64,000 nucleotides of DNA from Mucilaginibacter aquatilis (GCF_009755275.1 NZ_WQLA01000002.1:310001-374000); one strand, 5' to 3'; positions 44,105 through 53,702 are shown, counted from the stretch's first letter. Notes: generated from the sequence alone by a model not told the origin. A program made the numbers and translations.

Positions 44105-45088
44105 ATGAGAGAAATACAATTCAGAGAAGCGCTTCGTGAAGCTATGAACGAGGAAATGCGCAAGGACGAAAACATATACCTGATGGGTGAAGAAGTTGCC
44201 GAGTATAACGGTGCTTATAAAGTAAGCCAGGGTATGTTAGATGAATTTGGCGCTAAGCGTGTTATCGATACTCCTATCTCTGAGCTGGGTTTTGCCGGTA
44301 TAGGTATTGGTTCGGCAATGAATGGTTTGCGTCCTATCATCGAGTTTATGACGTTCAACTTCTCGCTGGTTGCTATAGATCAAATCATTAACGGTGCTGC
44401 CAAAATGATGAGCATGAGTGGTGGCCAGTTCTCAGTTCCTGCGGTGTTCCGTGGTCCTACCGGTAACGCAGGTATGTTGAGTTCACAGCACAGCCAGTGT
44501 TTTGAAAACTGGTATGCAAACTGCCCGGGTTTAAAAGTAGTTGTTCCATCAACTCCTTACGATGCCAAAGGCTTATTAAAATCTGCAATATTAGATCCTG
44601 ATCCGGTTATTTTCATGGAATCAGAATTAATGTACGGTGATAAAGGCCAGGTTCCTGAAGAGGAATATTACCTTGAAATTGGTAAAGCCAACATAGTAAA
44701 AGAAGGTACTGATGTAACTTTAGTTGGTTTTGGTAAAATTATGAAAGTAGTTAACGCAGCAGCTGCCGAACTTGAAAAAGAAGGTGTAAGTGCAGAAGTT
44801 ATCGACTTACGCTCAGTTCGCCCTATCGATTATCCTGCAATCATTGAGTCGGTTAAGAAAACAAACCGTTTGGTGATTGTTGAAGAAAGCTGGCCTTTAG
44901 GTTCAATTGCTACCGAAATTGCATTTAAAGTGCAAAAAGATGCATTTGATTACCTTGATGCTCCTATTTTACGCATTACCGGTGGAGACGTTCCACTTCC
45001 TTACGCTCCTACATTAATTCAGGAGTACCTGCCAAACGCTGATCGCGTTGTTAAAGCAGTGAAAGACGTAATGTACGCTAAAAAGTAA
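44105..45088 (+). CDS. pdhB: Pyruvate dehydrogenase E1 component, beta subunit
   Basis: The beta chain of the thiamine-dependent E1 enzyme that decarboxylates pyruvate and feeds acetyl-CoA into the TCA cycle. The protein is about 327 residues with the normal features: EEVAEYNGAYKVSQGML, DTPISELGFAGIGIGSAM, FRGPTGNAGMLSSQHSQ, DLRSVRPIDYPAI and ITGGDVPLPY. The ATG at 44105 (MREIQFREAL) is preferred. Its codons are biased towards a high-expression set. The alpha subunit and E2 are not nearby. A terminator follows. Confidence 0.95.
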   Translation: MREIQFREALREAMNEEMRKDENIYLMGEEVAEYNGAYKVSQGMLDEFGAKRVIDTPISELGFAGIGIGSAMNGLRPIIEFMTFNFSLVAIDQIINGAAKMMSMSGGQFSVPAVFRGPTGNAGMLSSQHSQCFENWYANCPGLKVVVPSTPYDAKGLLKSAILDPDPVIFMESELMYGDKGQVPEEEYYLEIGKANIVKEGTDVTLVGFGKIMKVVNAAAAELEKEGVSAEVIDLRSVRPIDYPAIIESVKKTNRLVIVEESWPLGSIATEIAFKVQKDAFDYLDAPILRITGGDVPLPYAPTLIQEYLPNADRVVKAVKDVMYAKK

Positions 45089-45108
45089 TTTACTTTAATA
45101 AATATTAG

Positions 45109-45136
45109 AAGCCTGCTCGCTGAGCGGGCTTTTTTA
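45109..45136 (+). terminator. Terminator of pdhB
   Basis: 9-base stem (45109-45117 and 45123-45131, one G-T pair), 5-base loop, run of T. Confidence 0.88.
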
Positions 45137-45240
45137 TTTTAAGTAGGATTGGTATCCTGTATGATACCGCTATCCTTTAGGATAGTAGTATCTTTTTAAT
45201 AGCAGCATTATTTAAGTTTGTTTCAAATAATTGTTTGAAC

Positions 45241-45837
45241 ATGAAAATACTGCATTTAATATCAAGTCCGCGTGGCAATGAATCTTACAGCCTGAAATTA
45301 GGTAATGCTGTTGTTGAAAAATTGCAAGCCGCAAACCCCGGTAGCACTGTTAAAGTACATGATTTGGCTAACGCCCCGTTCCCTCACCTTGAAGAGGTTC
45401 ATCTCAACTCCTTTTTTACACCGCTCGAAAGTCGCACACCAGAGCATAAGCTGGCTATAAAGCATTCTGATGATGCCATTGCCGAGGTAGAGGAAGCAGA
45501 AGCCTTAGTTATTGGTGCGCCTCTATATAATTTTAATATACCATCAACCTTAAAGGCCTGGATAGATCATATGGCCAGAGCTGGTAAAACTTTCAGGTAT
45601 ACTGAAAATGGTCCAGAAGGATTAATTAAAGGAAAGAAAGTTTACGTCGCTATATCATCTGGTGGCGTGTACTCAGAAGGACCGATGAAAGCTTATGACT
45701 TTATAGAGCCGTACCTGCGCGCTGTACTTGGCTTTTTGGGAATGACAGACATAACGTTTTATCGTGCCGAAGGGTTGAAAATGCCAGCCTTACAAGAAAA
45801 TGCCCTGCAAAAGGCAATAGACAGCATTCAAGTTTAA
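45241..45837 (+). CDS. azoR: FMN-dependent NADH-azoreductase / quinone reductase
   Basis: A 198-residue flavodoxin-like enzyme that reduces quinones and azo dyes by two-electron transfer with NADH. The FMN-binding segments are visible: LISSPRGNESYSLKLG at the N terminus and GAPLYNFNIPSTLKAWIDH near residue 95; SSGGVYSEGP follows near 140. The ATG at 45241 is chosen over a TTG six bases earlier. It is a single gene with a hairpin after it. Confidence 0.92.
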   Translation: MKILHLISSPRGNESYSLKLGNAVVEKLQAANPGSTVKVHDLANAPFPHLEEVHLNSFFTPLESRTPEHKLAIKHSDDAIAEVEEAEALVIGAPLYNFNIPSTLKAWIDHMARAGKTFRYTENGPEGLIKGKKVYVAISSGGVYSEGPMKAYDFIEPYLRAVLGFLGMTDITFYRAEGLKMPALQENALQKAIDSIQV

Positions 45838-45854
45838 TAATAAATTGCTATGAA

Positions 45855-45880
45855 AAGCCGGAGGTATTATACTCCGGCTT
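45855..45880 (+). terminator. Hairpin after azoR
   Basis: Perfect 9-base stem (45855-45863 and 45872-45880) with an 8-base loop. The T tract after it is short and broken, so termination may be partial. Confidence 0.65.
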
Positions 45881-45997
45881 CTGCTGTTTAATCGGGGTTT
45901 CAATTTTTAAGATTGATATGATGATTGGCTAATAGATTTTTTTCATCTTTGCGGCGTTAATACTTTTTGTTATAGTCTATAACCAATTGTAAAATTT

Positions 45998-46759
45998 ATG
46001 AATTACGCTTTAAACAATATTCCGCAAAGAACTGACAAACCCCGCAGTAGTGGCATGACCATGGTTATGGACAAAGGCTTAAGCCTTCGGCAGGTTGAAG
46101 ATTTTCTGGAAGTTGCAGGATCTTATACAGATATCGTAAAGCTGGGATGGGCTACTTCATATGTAACCCCTAATCTGAAAGAAAAACTTTCATTATATAA
46201 GCAAGCCGGCATACCTGTTTACTTTGGCGGTACACTTTTCGAAGCGTTTATTATACGTAACCAATATGACGATTACTGCCGCATGCTCGACACCTTTGGG
46301 TTAGAGTATGCCGAAGTATCTGATGGATCTATAACTATTGATCATGCTTTGAAATGCGAGTACATAAGCAAACTCAGCAAGCAGGTTACGGTAATATCAG
46401 AGGTTGGCTCAAAAGACGTTCAAAAGATTTTTGCGCCGTACAAGTGGATACAGTTGATGAAAGCTGAGCTTGAAGCAGGATCATGGAAGGTCATAGCCGA
46501 GGCTCGCGAAAGCGGTAACGTGGGTATTTATCGTGATTCGGGCGAGGTGCGCCAGGGGTTGGTTGATGAAATACTTACGCAAATACCGGCCGAAACAATT
46601 ATATGGGAAGCGCCGCAAAAAGCACAGCAAACCTGGTTTATTAAGCTTATAGGTACCAATGTAAACTTGGGCAATATTGCCCCTGCTGATATGGTTCCGC
46701 TCGAAACTTTACGTTTAGGTTTACGGAGTGATACTTTTGATCATTTTTTAAATCAATAA
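45998..46759 (+). CDS. Phosphosulfolactate synthase (ComA-type) homologue
   Basis: A 253-residue TIM-barrel protein. The N-terminal KPRSSGMTMVMDKGLSL and the VKLGWATSYV region match phosphosulfolactate synthase, which in methanogens adds sulfite to phosphoenolpyruvate in the first step of coenzyme M synthesis. In bacteria the role is less clear; one idea is supply of sulfonate precursors, for example for sulfonolipids. It lies 62 bases before aroE, and both would use phosphoenolpyruvate-derived metabolites. A TTG / CATCTTTG pair at 45925-45951 is a possible promoter with short spacing. Confidence 0.85.
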   Translation: MNYALNNIPQRTDKPRSSGMTMVMDKGLSLRQVEDFLEVAGSYTDIVKLGWATSYVTPNLKEKLSLYKQAGIPVYFGGTLFEAFIIRNQYDDYCRMLDTFGLEYAEVSDGSITIDHALKCEYISKLSKQVTVISEVGSKDVQKIFAPYKWIQLMKAELEAGSWKVIAEARESGNVGIYRDSGEVRQGLVDEILTQIPAETIIWEAPQKAQQTWFIKLIGTNVNLGNIAPADMVPLETLRLGLRSDTFDHFLNQ

Positions 46760-46821
46760 ATGGCTGTTGCCTGTTTGTAAATAATTAGGCAAATTAGCCA
46801 AACAATTGATCATCAAAAGCC

Positions 46822-47631
46822 ATGAAACAGTACGGGTTAATAGGTTATCCGCTTACGCACTCATTTTCAAAAAAGTACTTTACAGCAAAGTTTGAGCGTG
46901 AAGGGATCAAAGACCATGAGTATGACCTGTACGAAATTCAAAATCTGAGTGATTTTCCTGAGCTTTTACGTGCTAACCCAAAGTTATGCGGACTTAACGT
47001 TACTGTTCCGCACAAAATTGGTGTGATGTTTTACCTTGATTGGGTGCATCCTGATGCCAAGGAGGTAGACGCTGTAAACTGTATCCGTATTACGGCCGAA
47101 AGTCCGGTGGCGGCAGCCTTTTCGGGCGAGGTTGGTATCAAAGATCATGAATTCAGGCTGGAAGGTTTCAATACCGATGTTTACGGTTTTGAAATGTCGC
47201 TTAAGCCATTGCTAAGTGCTCAGCATACACAAGCCTTAGTATTGGGCACCGGTGGTGCATCCCGCGCTGTTAAGTATGTGCTTAACAAGCTTAATATATA
47301 CGCCAAATTTGTTTCACGCGAGGCAAGTGCGGATCGCATTAGCTATGCCGACGTAACTCCCGAGCTGCTTAGCAAGTATAAGCTTATAATCAACACTACG
47401 CCGCTTGGCATGTCGCCCAATGTTGATAAATGCCCTGATATACCCTACGAGGCCTTAACCTCCGAACATTTGCTGTATGACCTGATTTATAATCCTGAAG
47501 AAACACTGTTTTTGCAAAAGGGACGAGAACAGGGAGCCGCAACAAAAAACGGTTACGAGATGTTATTGCTTCAGGCCGAAAAATCATGGGAAATATGGAA
47601 TTCAAGAGAAATAAAGCGCGAAGAGGAATAA
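46822..47631 (+). CDS. aroE: Shikimate dehydrogenase
   Basis: AroE reduces 3-dehydroshikimate to shikimate with NADPH in aromatic amino acid synthesis. The 269-residue protein has the substrate motif GYPLTHSFSKKYF, the catalytic Lys and neighbours in NVTVPHKIG, Asp in GFNTDVYGF and the NADPH loop GTGGASRAV. An insertion near residues 92-112 separates the catalytic Lys region from GFNTD. It is followed by gldD, whose start codon lies inside the aroE end. Confidence 0.95.
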   Translation: MKQYGLIGYPLTHSFSKKYFTAKFEREGIKDHEYDLYEIQNLSDFPELLRANPKLCGLNVTVPHKIGVMFYLDWVHPDAKEVDAVNCIRITAESPVAAAFSGEVGIKDHEFRLEGFNTDVYGFEMSLKPLLSAQHTQALVLGTGGASRAVKYVLNKLNIYAKFVSREASADRISYADVTPELLSKYKLIINTTPLGMSPNVDKCPDIPYEALTSEHLLYDLIYNPEETLFLQKGREQGAATKNGYEMLLLQAEKSWEIWNSREIKREEE

Positions 47632-48212
47632 TTGCTTTGTTGCTGCTGGTTGCCGCTGCTTCAGGCTGCAGTAATGAGCCTGATTACTCACCTAAGCCCA
47701 GGGCGTATTCCCGTATTTATTTCCCTCAGCGTAAGTATACTGAGTTTAATGAGGGATGTAATTATACCTTCACTTATCCTACTTATGCAGTTATTGAGCC
47801 AGACCGTTCGCCGGGCGCCAAAGCCTGTTGGATAAATCTGCAAATGCCGCAATTCAACGGCACATTACATTTAAGCTATCAGCCGGTAACTTCAAGAAAA
47901 GTATTCAACGAGTTGATTGAGGATGCGCATACCTTCGCTTTTAAACATACCGTTAAAGCAACATCTATTGATGAAGGCGTGATACAATATCCCGACAAAA
48001 AAGTATATGGCATTTACTACTCAATTGATGGTAACGCTGCATCATCGGCCCAGTTTTTTTTAACCGATAGTACACAGCATTACCTAAGGGGAGCTTTATA
48101 CTTCAACACACAGCCGCGACTGGATTCAATACAACCTGTGCTCGACTTCGTAAAGAAAGATATGGCCGTACTTATTAAAAGCTTTAAATGGAAGAGCCCT
48201 CAGGCTAATTAG
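47595..48212 (+). CDS. gldD: Gliding motility lipoprotein GldD
   Basis: GldD is an outer- or inner-membrane lipoprotein needed for gliding and for type IX secretion in flavobacteria. The 205-residue protein has a lipobox signal (LLLVAAASGC, Cys near 25), then the conserved PKPRAYSRIYFPQRKYTEF stretch and NYTFTYPTYA near residue 60. The start at 47595 overlaps the aroE end by 37 bases, because no later start precedes the signal sequence. Other gld genes are not in the window. Confidence 0.88.
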   Translation: MEFKRNKARRGIIALLLLVAAASGCSNEPDYSPKPRAYSRIYFPQRKYTEFNEGCNYTFTYPTYAVIEPDRSPGAKACWINLQMPQFNGTLHLSYQPVTSRKVFNELIEDAHTFAFKHTVKATSIDEGVIQYPDKKVYGIYYSIDGNAASSAQFFLTDSTQHYLRGALYFNTQPRLDSIQPVLDFVKKDMAVLIKSFKWKSPQAN

Positions 48213-48225
48213 CTTAAGGGCTTTT
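48195..48225 (+). terminator. Hairpin overlapping the end of gldD
   Basis: AGCCCT (48195-48200) pairs with AGGGCT (48217-48222), and an inner AGGCT / AGCTT pair extends the stem; a TTTT tail follows. The stop codon of gldD lies in the loop. It is probably the aroE-gldD terminator. Confidence 0.6.
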
Positions 48226-48260
48226 CATTTAAAGTAGTATATCAGCTGTTAAGCTTTAAT

Positions 48261-49916
48261 CTATTTCTTAAGTGCTTCCGGTATCACTTTACCCACACAG
48301 CCGCTTGGCATTTGAATGTGTAATAAAGCTGCAAGCGTTGCCGATATGTCGGTCATGTGCGTGTCGCGGTTTAAGCTGCCCTGTTTAATTCCCCAGCCCA
48401 TAAACAACAACGGAATGTGTGTATCGTAAGGAGAGCTTACACCGTGAGAGGTTCCGGTTTTGCCATGACCGGCAAAATAGCCGGGCTTCAATATTACCTG
48501 GATTGCCCCACTGCGCTCGGCATTATAGCCATTAATAATGCGTTCGCGTAAATCAGCCGGTATGCTTGCTGATTGAACTTTTTGCATATCAACCACATAC
48601 AATACTCCGGGCTGTTTACGTAAATAAGCAATGCTTAAATCTTTTATTTTCTCAACATCGGCTTTAGCGTTGTTAATAGCGGCATAATTTAAGTTAACCT
48701 CATAATTGTCAATAGATAAAATGGCGCGTTTAACATTCAGTTCTTTTTCAAACATATTGTTTAACTGTGTTGCAGCTGCAAAGCCATCCCAAGTGCCGCC
48801 CGGTATATTATTGTCTTTTAAGAATTGGGCGTTATGAGCGGCGCCGTGGTCGGCAGTTAAAAATGCGGTGTAATTGCCTTTACCTACTCTGGCATCCAGG
48901 TAAGCAAAAAAGGCTGCCAAATCACGGTCTAAACGCAGGTAGGTGTCCTCAGCTTCAATAGAGTTTGGTCCAAACTGGTGCCCAATGTAGTCTGTTGATG
49001 ATAGGCTTACCGCAAGAAAATCTGTTTGCTCGCCCTTGCCTAACTGCTCTGCATCAAGTGCGGTTTTAGCAAAATCTAACGTAAAGGTATTGCCAAGCGG
49101 ATTGCTGCGTATTGCGGCAAAATCGGCACCCTTTATAGCCGGAAAGTTGTGCGGGAAAACAGGCGCTGCCTCACCACGATAAGCTCCTTCGTAAGGACTT
49201 TTATCGGTAGTACTCTGTTTATAGGTATTTATAGGGTAAAGTGTTTCCCACGTTTTAGCAAGGTAAGCAGTTGGTAGCTTTTTATCGTTAAACTGCTTAA
49301 CCCAGGCAGGTAAATCATTAGTGTAATAGGTGCTGGTAATCCAATTGCCTGTTGCGTCATCAAACCAATAGGCGCCGTTAGGCGTGTGCCCGGCGGGCAA
49401 TATGCTGCCCCTGTCTTTTAAAGCAATACCTATAACTTTTGAGCGGAAATTAGTAGCTAGTTTAAGCTCATCAGTAATTGTGCTGGCTTGTAAATTACGT
49501 GGCGACATTTTACCTGCAACGGATGTTGAACCTACACCACGTACTGTAGTATCTTCGGCACAATACATAGGTTTGCCTGTAGCTTGTATAATAAAATTAT
49601 TTGCTGCAATGCCATGTATGGCCGGAACCGATCCGGTGTAAACGCAGCTATGGCCCGGTCCGGTTTCGGTTGGTAAATAATCTATGTGTGTATTTTCACA
49701 GGTAAAGCCTTCACTCAGCATTCGTTTAAAACCTCCTGCTACGTAACGGTCGTTAAAGCGGTATAAGTAGTCCCAACGCATTTGGTCAACCACAATGCCA
49801 ACTACCAGCTTTGGGCGGCTAAGCGTACCCGGTGTTGCAGTGTTTTTATTTTTTTGGGCCGATGTAACCATAGGCAACGATGCCAATGCGGCCAAAAACA
49901 AATGTTTTATCTTCAT
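48261..49916 (-). CDS. pafA: Periplasmic alkaline phosphatase family enzyme (PafA-type)
   Basis: A 551-residue exported metal-dependent phosphomonoesterase. The signal peptide ends near residue 21 (LASLPMVTSAQ). The N-terminal metal Asp is in VGIVVDQMRWDYL, the nucleophile is probably the Thr of PTETGPGHSC, as in PafA, and further ligands lie in FLTADHGAAHN (Asp-His) and GTSHGVSSPYDTHIP. PafA enzymes release phosphate without being repressed by it. The ATG at 49916 is chosen; the TTG at 49925 is less likely. It is a single gene. Confidence 0.9.
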   Translation of the reverse strand: MKIKHLFLAALASLPMVTSAQKNKNTATPGTLSRPKLVVGIVVDQMRWDYLYRFNDRYVAGGFKRMLSEGFTCENTHIDYLPTETGPGHSCVYTGSVPAIHGIAANNFIIQATGKPMYCAEDTTVRGVGSTSVAGKMSPRNLQASTITDELKLATNFRSKVIGIALKDRGSILPAGHTPNGAYWFDDATGNWITSTYYTNDLPAWVKQFNDKKLPTAYLAKTWETLYPINTYKQSTTDKSPYEGAYRGEAAPVFPHNFPAIKGADFAAIRSNPLGNTFTLDFAKTALDAEQLGKGEQTDFLAVSLSSTDYIGHQFGPNSIEAEDTYLRLDRDLAAFFAYLDARVGKGNYTAFLTADHGAAHNAQFLKDNNIPGGTWDGFAAATQLNNMFEKELNVKRAILSIDNYEVNLNYAAINNAKADVEKIKDLSIAYLRKQPGVLYVVDMQKVQSASIPADLRERIINGYNAERSGAIQVILKPGYFAGHGKTGTSHGVSSPYDTHIPLLFMGWGIKQGSLNRDTHMTDISATLAALLHIQMPSGCVGKVIPEALKK

Positions 49917-49994
49917 TTTGGGCAAAAATTAAACACCAAATATCAGCAATGATACCCAAACAGCGTGTGATTTTTTTGTTATGAAATAGGGTTG

Positions 49995-50030
49995 AAACAA
50001 TTAAGGCCCAATAATGGGCCCTAATTGTTT
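49995..50030. repeat. Long hairpin at the 3' end of the PepSY gene
   Basis: 15-base arms (49995-50009 and 50016-50030, one mismatch) with a 6-base loop; the second arm overlaps the stop codon of the - strand PepSY gene. The T run follows on the + strand, inside the gene, so as a rho-independent terminator it fits the + strand better. Confidence 0.6.
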
Positions 50031-51213
50031 AATTTTTTTCGGCACTTGTTGCTACTAAATGCCGGTGTGATTTTTTGTGCGTTATTGCCCTTATTTTTTT
50101 GGCTTTTGGTTTTTTATTGCGTTTCCCAAGCCAAATTATAAACCCGGTAACCGGCAGGCTGGCACAGATTAAGCTGGCCAGGAAAGCAATTATTTTGCCC
50201 GGCAAGCCAGCAATTTGGCCAACATGAATATCATAGTTCATATCGTTTAGTTTTCTACCCGGGCTTTTCTTGGTATTGGGTAAATAGCTGAGTAACTTTC
50301 CGGTGTGCTTGTCAAACTGATAGGAATCGCTGTAACTGAAATACAAAGGCTTTGGATATGACATTGCGTTCAGCACGTCGCTTTTCTTCTCACCGCCGTA
50401 AAATACAATCATTGGAGCATCGGGCGATTTTGTTCGGATGGTTTGATACGCTACATCCATTGCTGGTACTGTAATAGCTGATGGAATGTTTACCGTGTCA
50501 GACTGCATTATTTTCTCTTCATCATCATGATTAATGTTGCGGCCTATATTTCCCGCATTGTAAATGGCCCGCTCCATCCATTGAAAGCTCATAGAAAGCC
50601 CGGTTATGGCTAATATAATAGCAACTGAAGTAGCGTAAAATCCAAGCACGTTGTGCAGGTCATAATTTATCCGGCGCCAGCGGCCATTCCATTTAACAGT
50701 GAAACTGCGTTTGCGGTCACTTTTGCGTTTGGGCCACCAAAGTACGATGCCGGTAATCATAAGCGCAACAAAAATGAGCACAGCCACGCCTACAACAACT
50801 TTACCGGTTTCGGGAGGTAAAAGCAGGTACAAGTGAATAAATTCAACAATTACAAAGAAGTTTTTCTCCATAATATCGTCGCCCTGAATTTTGCCCGTGT
50901 ACTGATTAATGTAAACGTTGTGGTAGCCGGCTTTATCAGTAACGCGTACCTGGGCAGCCCTGTCTGGCGCAATGTAAGCCATACCCGCATAGGCCGACTT
51001 AGGGAACTGCTTTAAAACGATACCCTGCAACTCAGACGGCTTCAAAGCAGGCTTTTGCATTACTTGTACCTTACGGTAATCATGCATCATGTCCTGCAGT
51101 TCATCCTGAAAGCAAAAGAGGCAGCCGGTAATGCTCACTATAAAAACCACAAGCCCGGATGTAAATCCGAGCCAGCGGTGAATAAATAGTACAGCTTTTT
51201 TAAAAGCAGTCAT
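50029..51213 (-). CDS. PepSY-associated membrane protein (iron-uptake linked)
   Basis: A 394-residue inner membrane protein of the PepSY_TM family. It starts with the typical FIHRWLGFTSGLVVFIVSITGCLFCFQDE, has four or so helices (GVAVLIFVALMITGIVLWWPKRK, FYATSVAIILAITGLSMSFQW, and a C-terminal helix with LICASLPVTGFIIWLGKR) and periplasmic PepSY-like loops. Members often reduce or release iron from siderophores. It starts 14 bases after the TonB-dependent receptor gene, with which it forms an operon under the Fur-like promoter. Confidence 0.88.
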   Translation of the reverse strand: MTAFKKAVLFIHRWLGFTSGLVVFIVSITGCLFCFQDELQDMMHDYRKVQVMQKPALKPSELQGIVLKQFPKSAYAGMAYIAPDRAAQVRVTDKAGYHNVYINQYTGKIQGDDIMEKNFFVIVEFIHLYLLLPPETGKVVVGVAVLIFVALMITGIVLWWPKRKSDRKRSFTVKWNGRWRRINYDLHNVLGFYATSVAIILAITGLSMSFQWMERAIYNAGNIGRNINHDDEEKIMQSDTVNIPSAITVPAMDVAYQTIRTKSPDAPMIVFYGGEKKSDVLNAMSYPKPLYFSYSDSYQFDKHTGKLLSYLPNTKKSPGRKLNDMNYDIHVGQIAGLPGKIIAFLASLICASLPVTGFIIWLGKRNKKPKAKKIRAITHKKSHRHLVATSAEKN

Positions 51214-51227
51214 ATTATGGAGTTAAG

Positions 51228-53702
51228 TTAAAACTTGTACGATGCACTCAATACCAGTTGACGTAAATCTTGCGGATTAATAGTAGTGTAACCTGTATAA
51301 TAACGTTTGTTACCTACGTTATTTGCAGTTAAACCCAAACGGTATTTAGCACGGTCATAAAATATATTTGCATTTAATACAGTGTATGACGGTAGTGAGA
51401 AAGTGCCTGAAAATTCGCTGTTGATAACCTTGTTTTCGCTTGCGTAATTGCCACCGAAGCCTATACCTAGCCCCTTCACAGCCGTTTGAGGCAAGCGGTA
51501 GCTTACATAAAAGTTACCCAGGTAAGGTGAGCCGGCAGTGTTTGGGCGAAAACCTACATCGGCTGCTGCTTTGGTTATTTTTGAATTGTTGTAAGCAAAG
51601 CCTGCTACTACGCTTAAGCCGGTAACCGGGCTAGCTACAAACTCGGCCTCAAAGCCTTCAGATTTTTGTGTGCCATCCTGTACCGAAGGGTTCGGTACTG
51701 TTGAGGTTGGTGGTAAACTGCGTAGCATATTGGTTAATTTTATATTATAATAACTTACGCTACCATTTAATTTACCATTAAACAAAGCCACTTTTACACC
51801 GCCCTCAATTTGATTGGCATTTTGTGGTTTTGGGTTAACAAGTGTGCCGGTAACATCCTGAAAAGGCTGAGGGTTGATAAAGCCGTTTTGGTAGTTTGCA
51901 AATAATGAGAGCTGCTCTTTAATAGCTTGGTATACCAAACCAAACTTAGGCGAAAATACGGTTTGCTTGAATGGTGCAGCTGTTTGCGTATTTGCAAGGC
52001 TGTAGCTTCCACCGTTTTCGAAACGGTCAATACGTACACCTGCCGATGCCAGTAACTGTTCGGTAATGTTAAATACGTCTGAAACGTAGGCACTGTAAGT
52101 GCTTGTTTTGTATATATACGGGAATGTGTTGGCATCAGTAAAAACAGACGGTATTTGCTTAAGTTGCGCTTCCCTGTTAAAGCTGCCATAATTAAATGTT
52201 GAGCTGTTTATTGGCGCATAGCCATAATCTGACCCGTAATATCTTTGATTGGAGTTTACATGCTGGTAATCAAGGCCAACTACAAAGCGGTTGCGGAACT
52301 GCCCGATGTTAAAATCACCATTGAAGTTTTGTTGTACCTGTATAGCAGTAAAGTTGCTGTTTGAAGTCGATTGATCTCTTACCGAAATAAAGTTGTTATT
52401 GCCGGGTGGGTTAGGCAGCGTAGTGCCATCTATGGCAGCTTCATCAGTAACCAGGTAAAAGTAAGGGCTTGCCCCGTTAGAAAAACTATTGGCTGAAGTA
52501 AGTATAGTTTGCGAAGTAATTTTATCGCTTATTTTATAGTTGGCCTGTACAAAGTTGTTAATGCTGCGTGAACGCTGACTAATATCATCGTTTACATAAG
52601 CCTGGTTGTAATCGATGTTAAGGTCGCTCACTTTGCTTACACCTAACTGGTTAGGCGTGTTCAGGAAAAAGAAGAATGGACGCATTGAAGAGCTGCGGCC
52701 AAAGAATATTTCTGACTCAACCAAAAACGAGAGTTTGTCATTTGCTTTGATTGACAAGCTTGGAGCTAAGGTAAAGGTGTTGTTTTTACCATAGTTTTGA
52801 AAGCTGTTGCGCTTGTTAAACGCCGCATTAAGGCGAAACAGTACATCTTTGCTTTCGGTAACCGGTGTGTTAATATCTATTGATGTACGAACAAGGCCCA
52901 GTTTATTAAAGTCGAAGCCGCCGACACTTTGAGTTATTTCGCCGCCAAAGGTTTCAAATGGCTTTTTGGTAACACGGTTAACCAAACCGCCAAAAGACGG
53001 TAGCGTACTGCCGTATAACGTACCCGACGGGCCTTTAATTACCTCAACTTTTTCAGTATTAGCGGCATCAACCGTATTGGTTACCAAGCCTGCAACGCCA
53101 TTGCGTAAGCTGCTTTGTACAACAAAGCCTCTTAAAGTAAAGTAAGAGCCGCCATCGCCGCCGCGGCCGGTTGCATCCCAAAGTTTTTGTATGCCTGACG
53201 CATTTCTCAAAGCGTCATCAATCGAGAATACTTGCTGCTCTTTAATGAGCTCGGTAGTTATGGTTGAGTAAGTTTGTGAATTTTCAAGTGCAGTTAACGG
53301 AATTTTAGCAGCATCAATGCTTGATTTGCGTGTAAAACGAGCTTTATTGCCTGTTACGTTAACCTCTGACAACTGCGACATGCTGGTGTTTATATTTAAC
53401 GTGCCTACAGTGACGGTTTGATTAGCTACAACCGTAACGGTTGTTTCGGTAGGCTGTACGCCAACCGATGATATTACAAGTGTATAATCACCTGCTGGCG
53501 CTCTGAGTATATAATCACCATTTTCATTAGTCATGGTGCCGTGCTTGGTGCCTTTTAAGCCTACAGTAACGTAATCAGCAGGTTTGTTGTCAGATGTAAG
53601 CACTTTGCCTTTTACAGTTCCCCTGTTTTGTTGGGCGAATGCGCCGGTAGCGCTTAAAGTTATGATGCAGATTGATAGGATGAAGTGGTAAAGTTTGTTC
53701 AT
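51228..53702 (-). CDS. TonB-dependent siderophore receptor
   Basis: An 824-residue outer membrane receptor. A signal peptide (to about residue 24, ATGAFAQ) is followed by a carboxypeptidase-regulatory-like domain (GTVKGKVLTSDNKPADYV), a plug domain (DDALRNASGIQKL, YFTLRGF, VEVIKGPSGTLYG) and a beta barrel that ends in the aromatic motif LVLSASYKF. The ferric-siderophore group has this plug signature. It is followed by the PepSY protein gene. A promoter with an overlapping Fur-like palindrome lies directly upstream. The siderophore is not readable. Confidence 0.92.
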   Translation of the reverse strand: MNKLYHFILSICIITLSATGAFAQQNRGTVKGKVLTSDNKPADYVTVGLKGTKHGTMTNENGDYILRAPAGDYTLVISSVGVQPTETTVTVVANQTVTVGTLNINTSMSQLSEVNVTGNKARFTRKSSIDAAKIPLTALENSQTYSTITTELIKEQQVFSIDDALRNASGIQKLWDATGRGGDGGSYFTLRGFVVQSSLRNGVAGLVTNTVDAANTEKVEVIKGPSGTLYGSTLPSFGGLVNRVTKKPFETFGGEITQSVGGFDFNKLGLVRTSIDINTPVTESKDVLFRLNAAFNKRNSFQNYGKNNTFTLAPSLSIKANDKLSFLVESEIFFGRSSSMRPFFFFLNTPNQLGVSKVSDLNIDYNQAYVNDDISQRSRSINNFVQANYKISDKITSQTILTSANSFSNGASPYFYLVTDEAAIDGTTLPNPPGNNNFISVRDQSTSNSNFTAIQVQQNFNGDFNIGQFRNRFVVGLDYQHVNSNQRYYGSDYGYAPINSSTFNYGSFNREAQLKQIPSVFTDANTFPYIYKTSTYSAYVSDVFNITEQLLASAGVRIDRFENGGSYSLANTQTAAPFKQTVFSPKFGLVYQAIKEQLSLFANYQNGFINPQPFQDVTGTLVNPKPQNANQIEGGVKVALFNGKLNGSVSYYNIKLTNMLRSLPPTSTVPNPSVQDGTQKSEGFEAEFVASPVTGLSVVAGFAYNNSKITKAAADVGFRPNTAGSPYLGNFYVSYRLPQTAVKGLGIGFGGNYASENKVINSEFSGTFSLPSYTVLNANIFYDRAKYRLGLTANNVGNKRYYTGYTTINPQDLRQLVLSASYKF

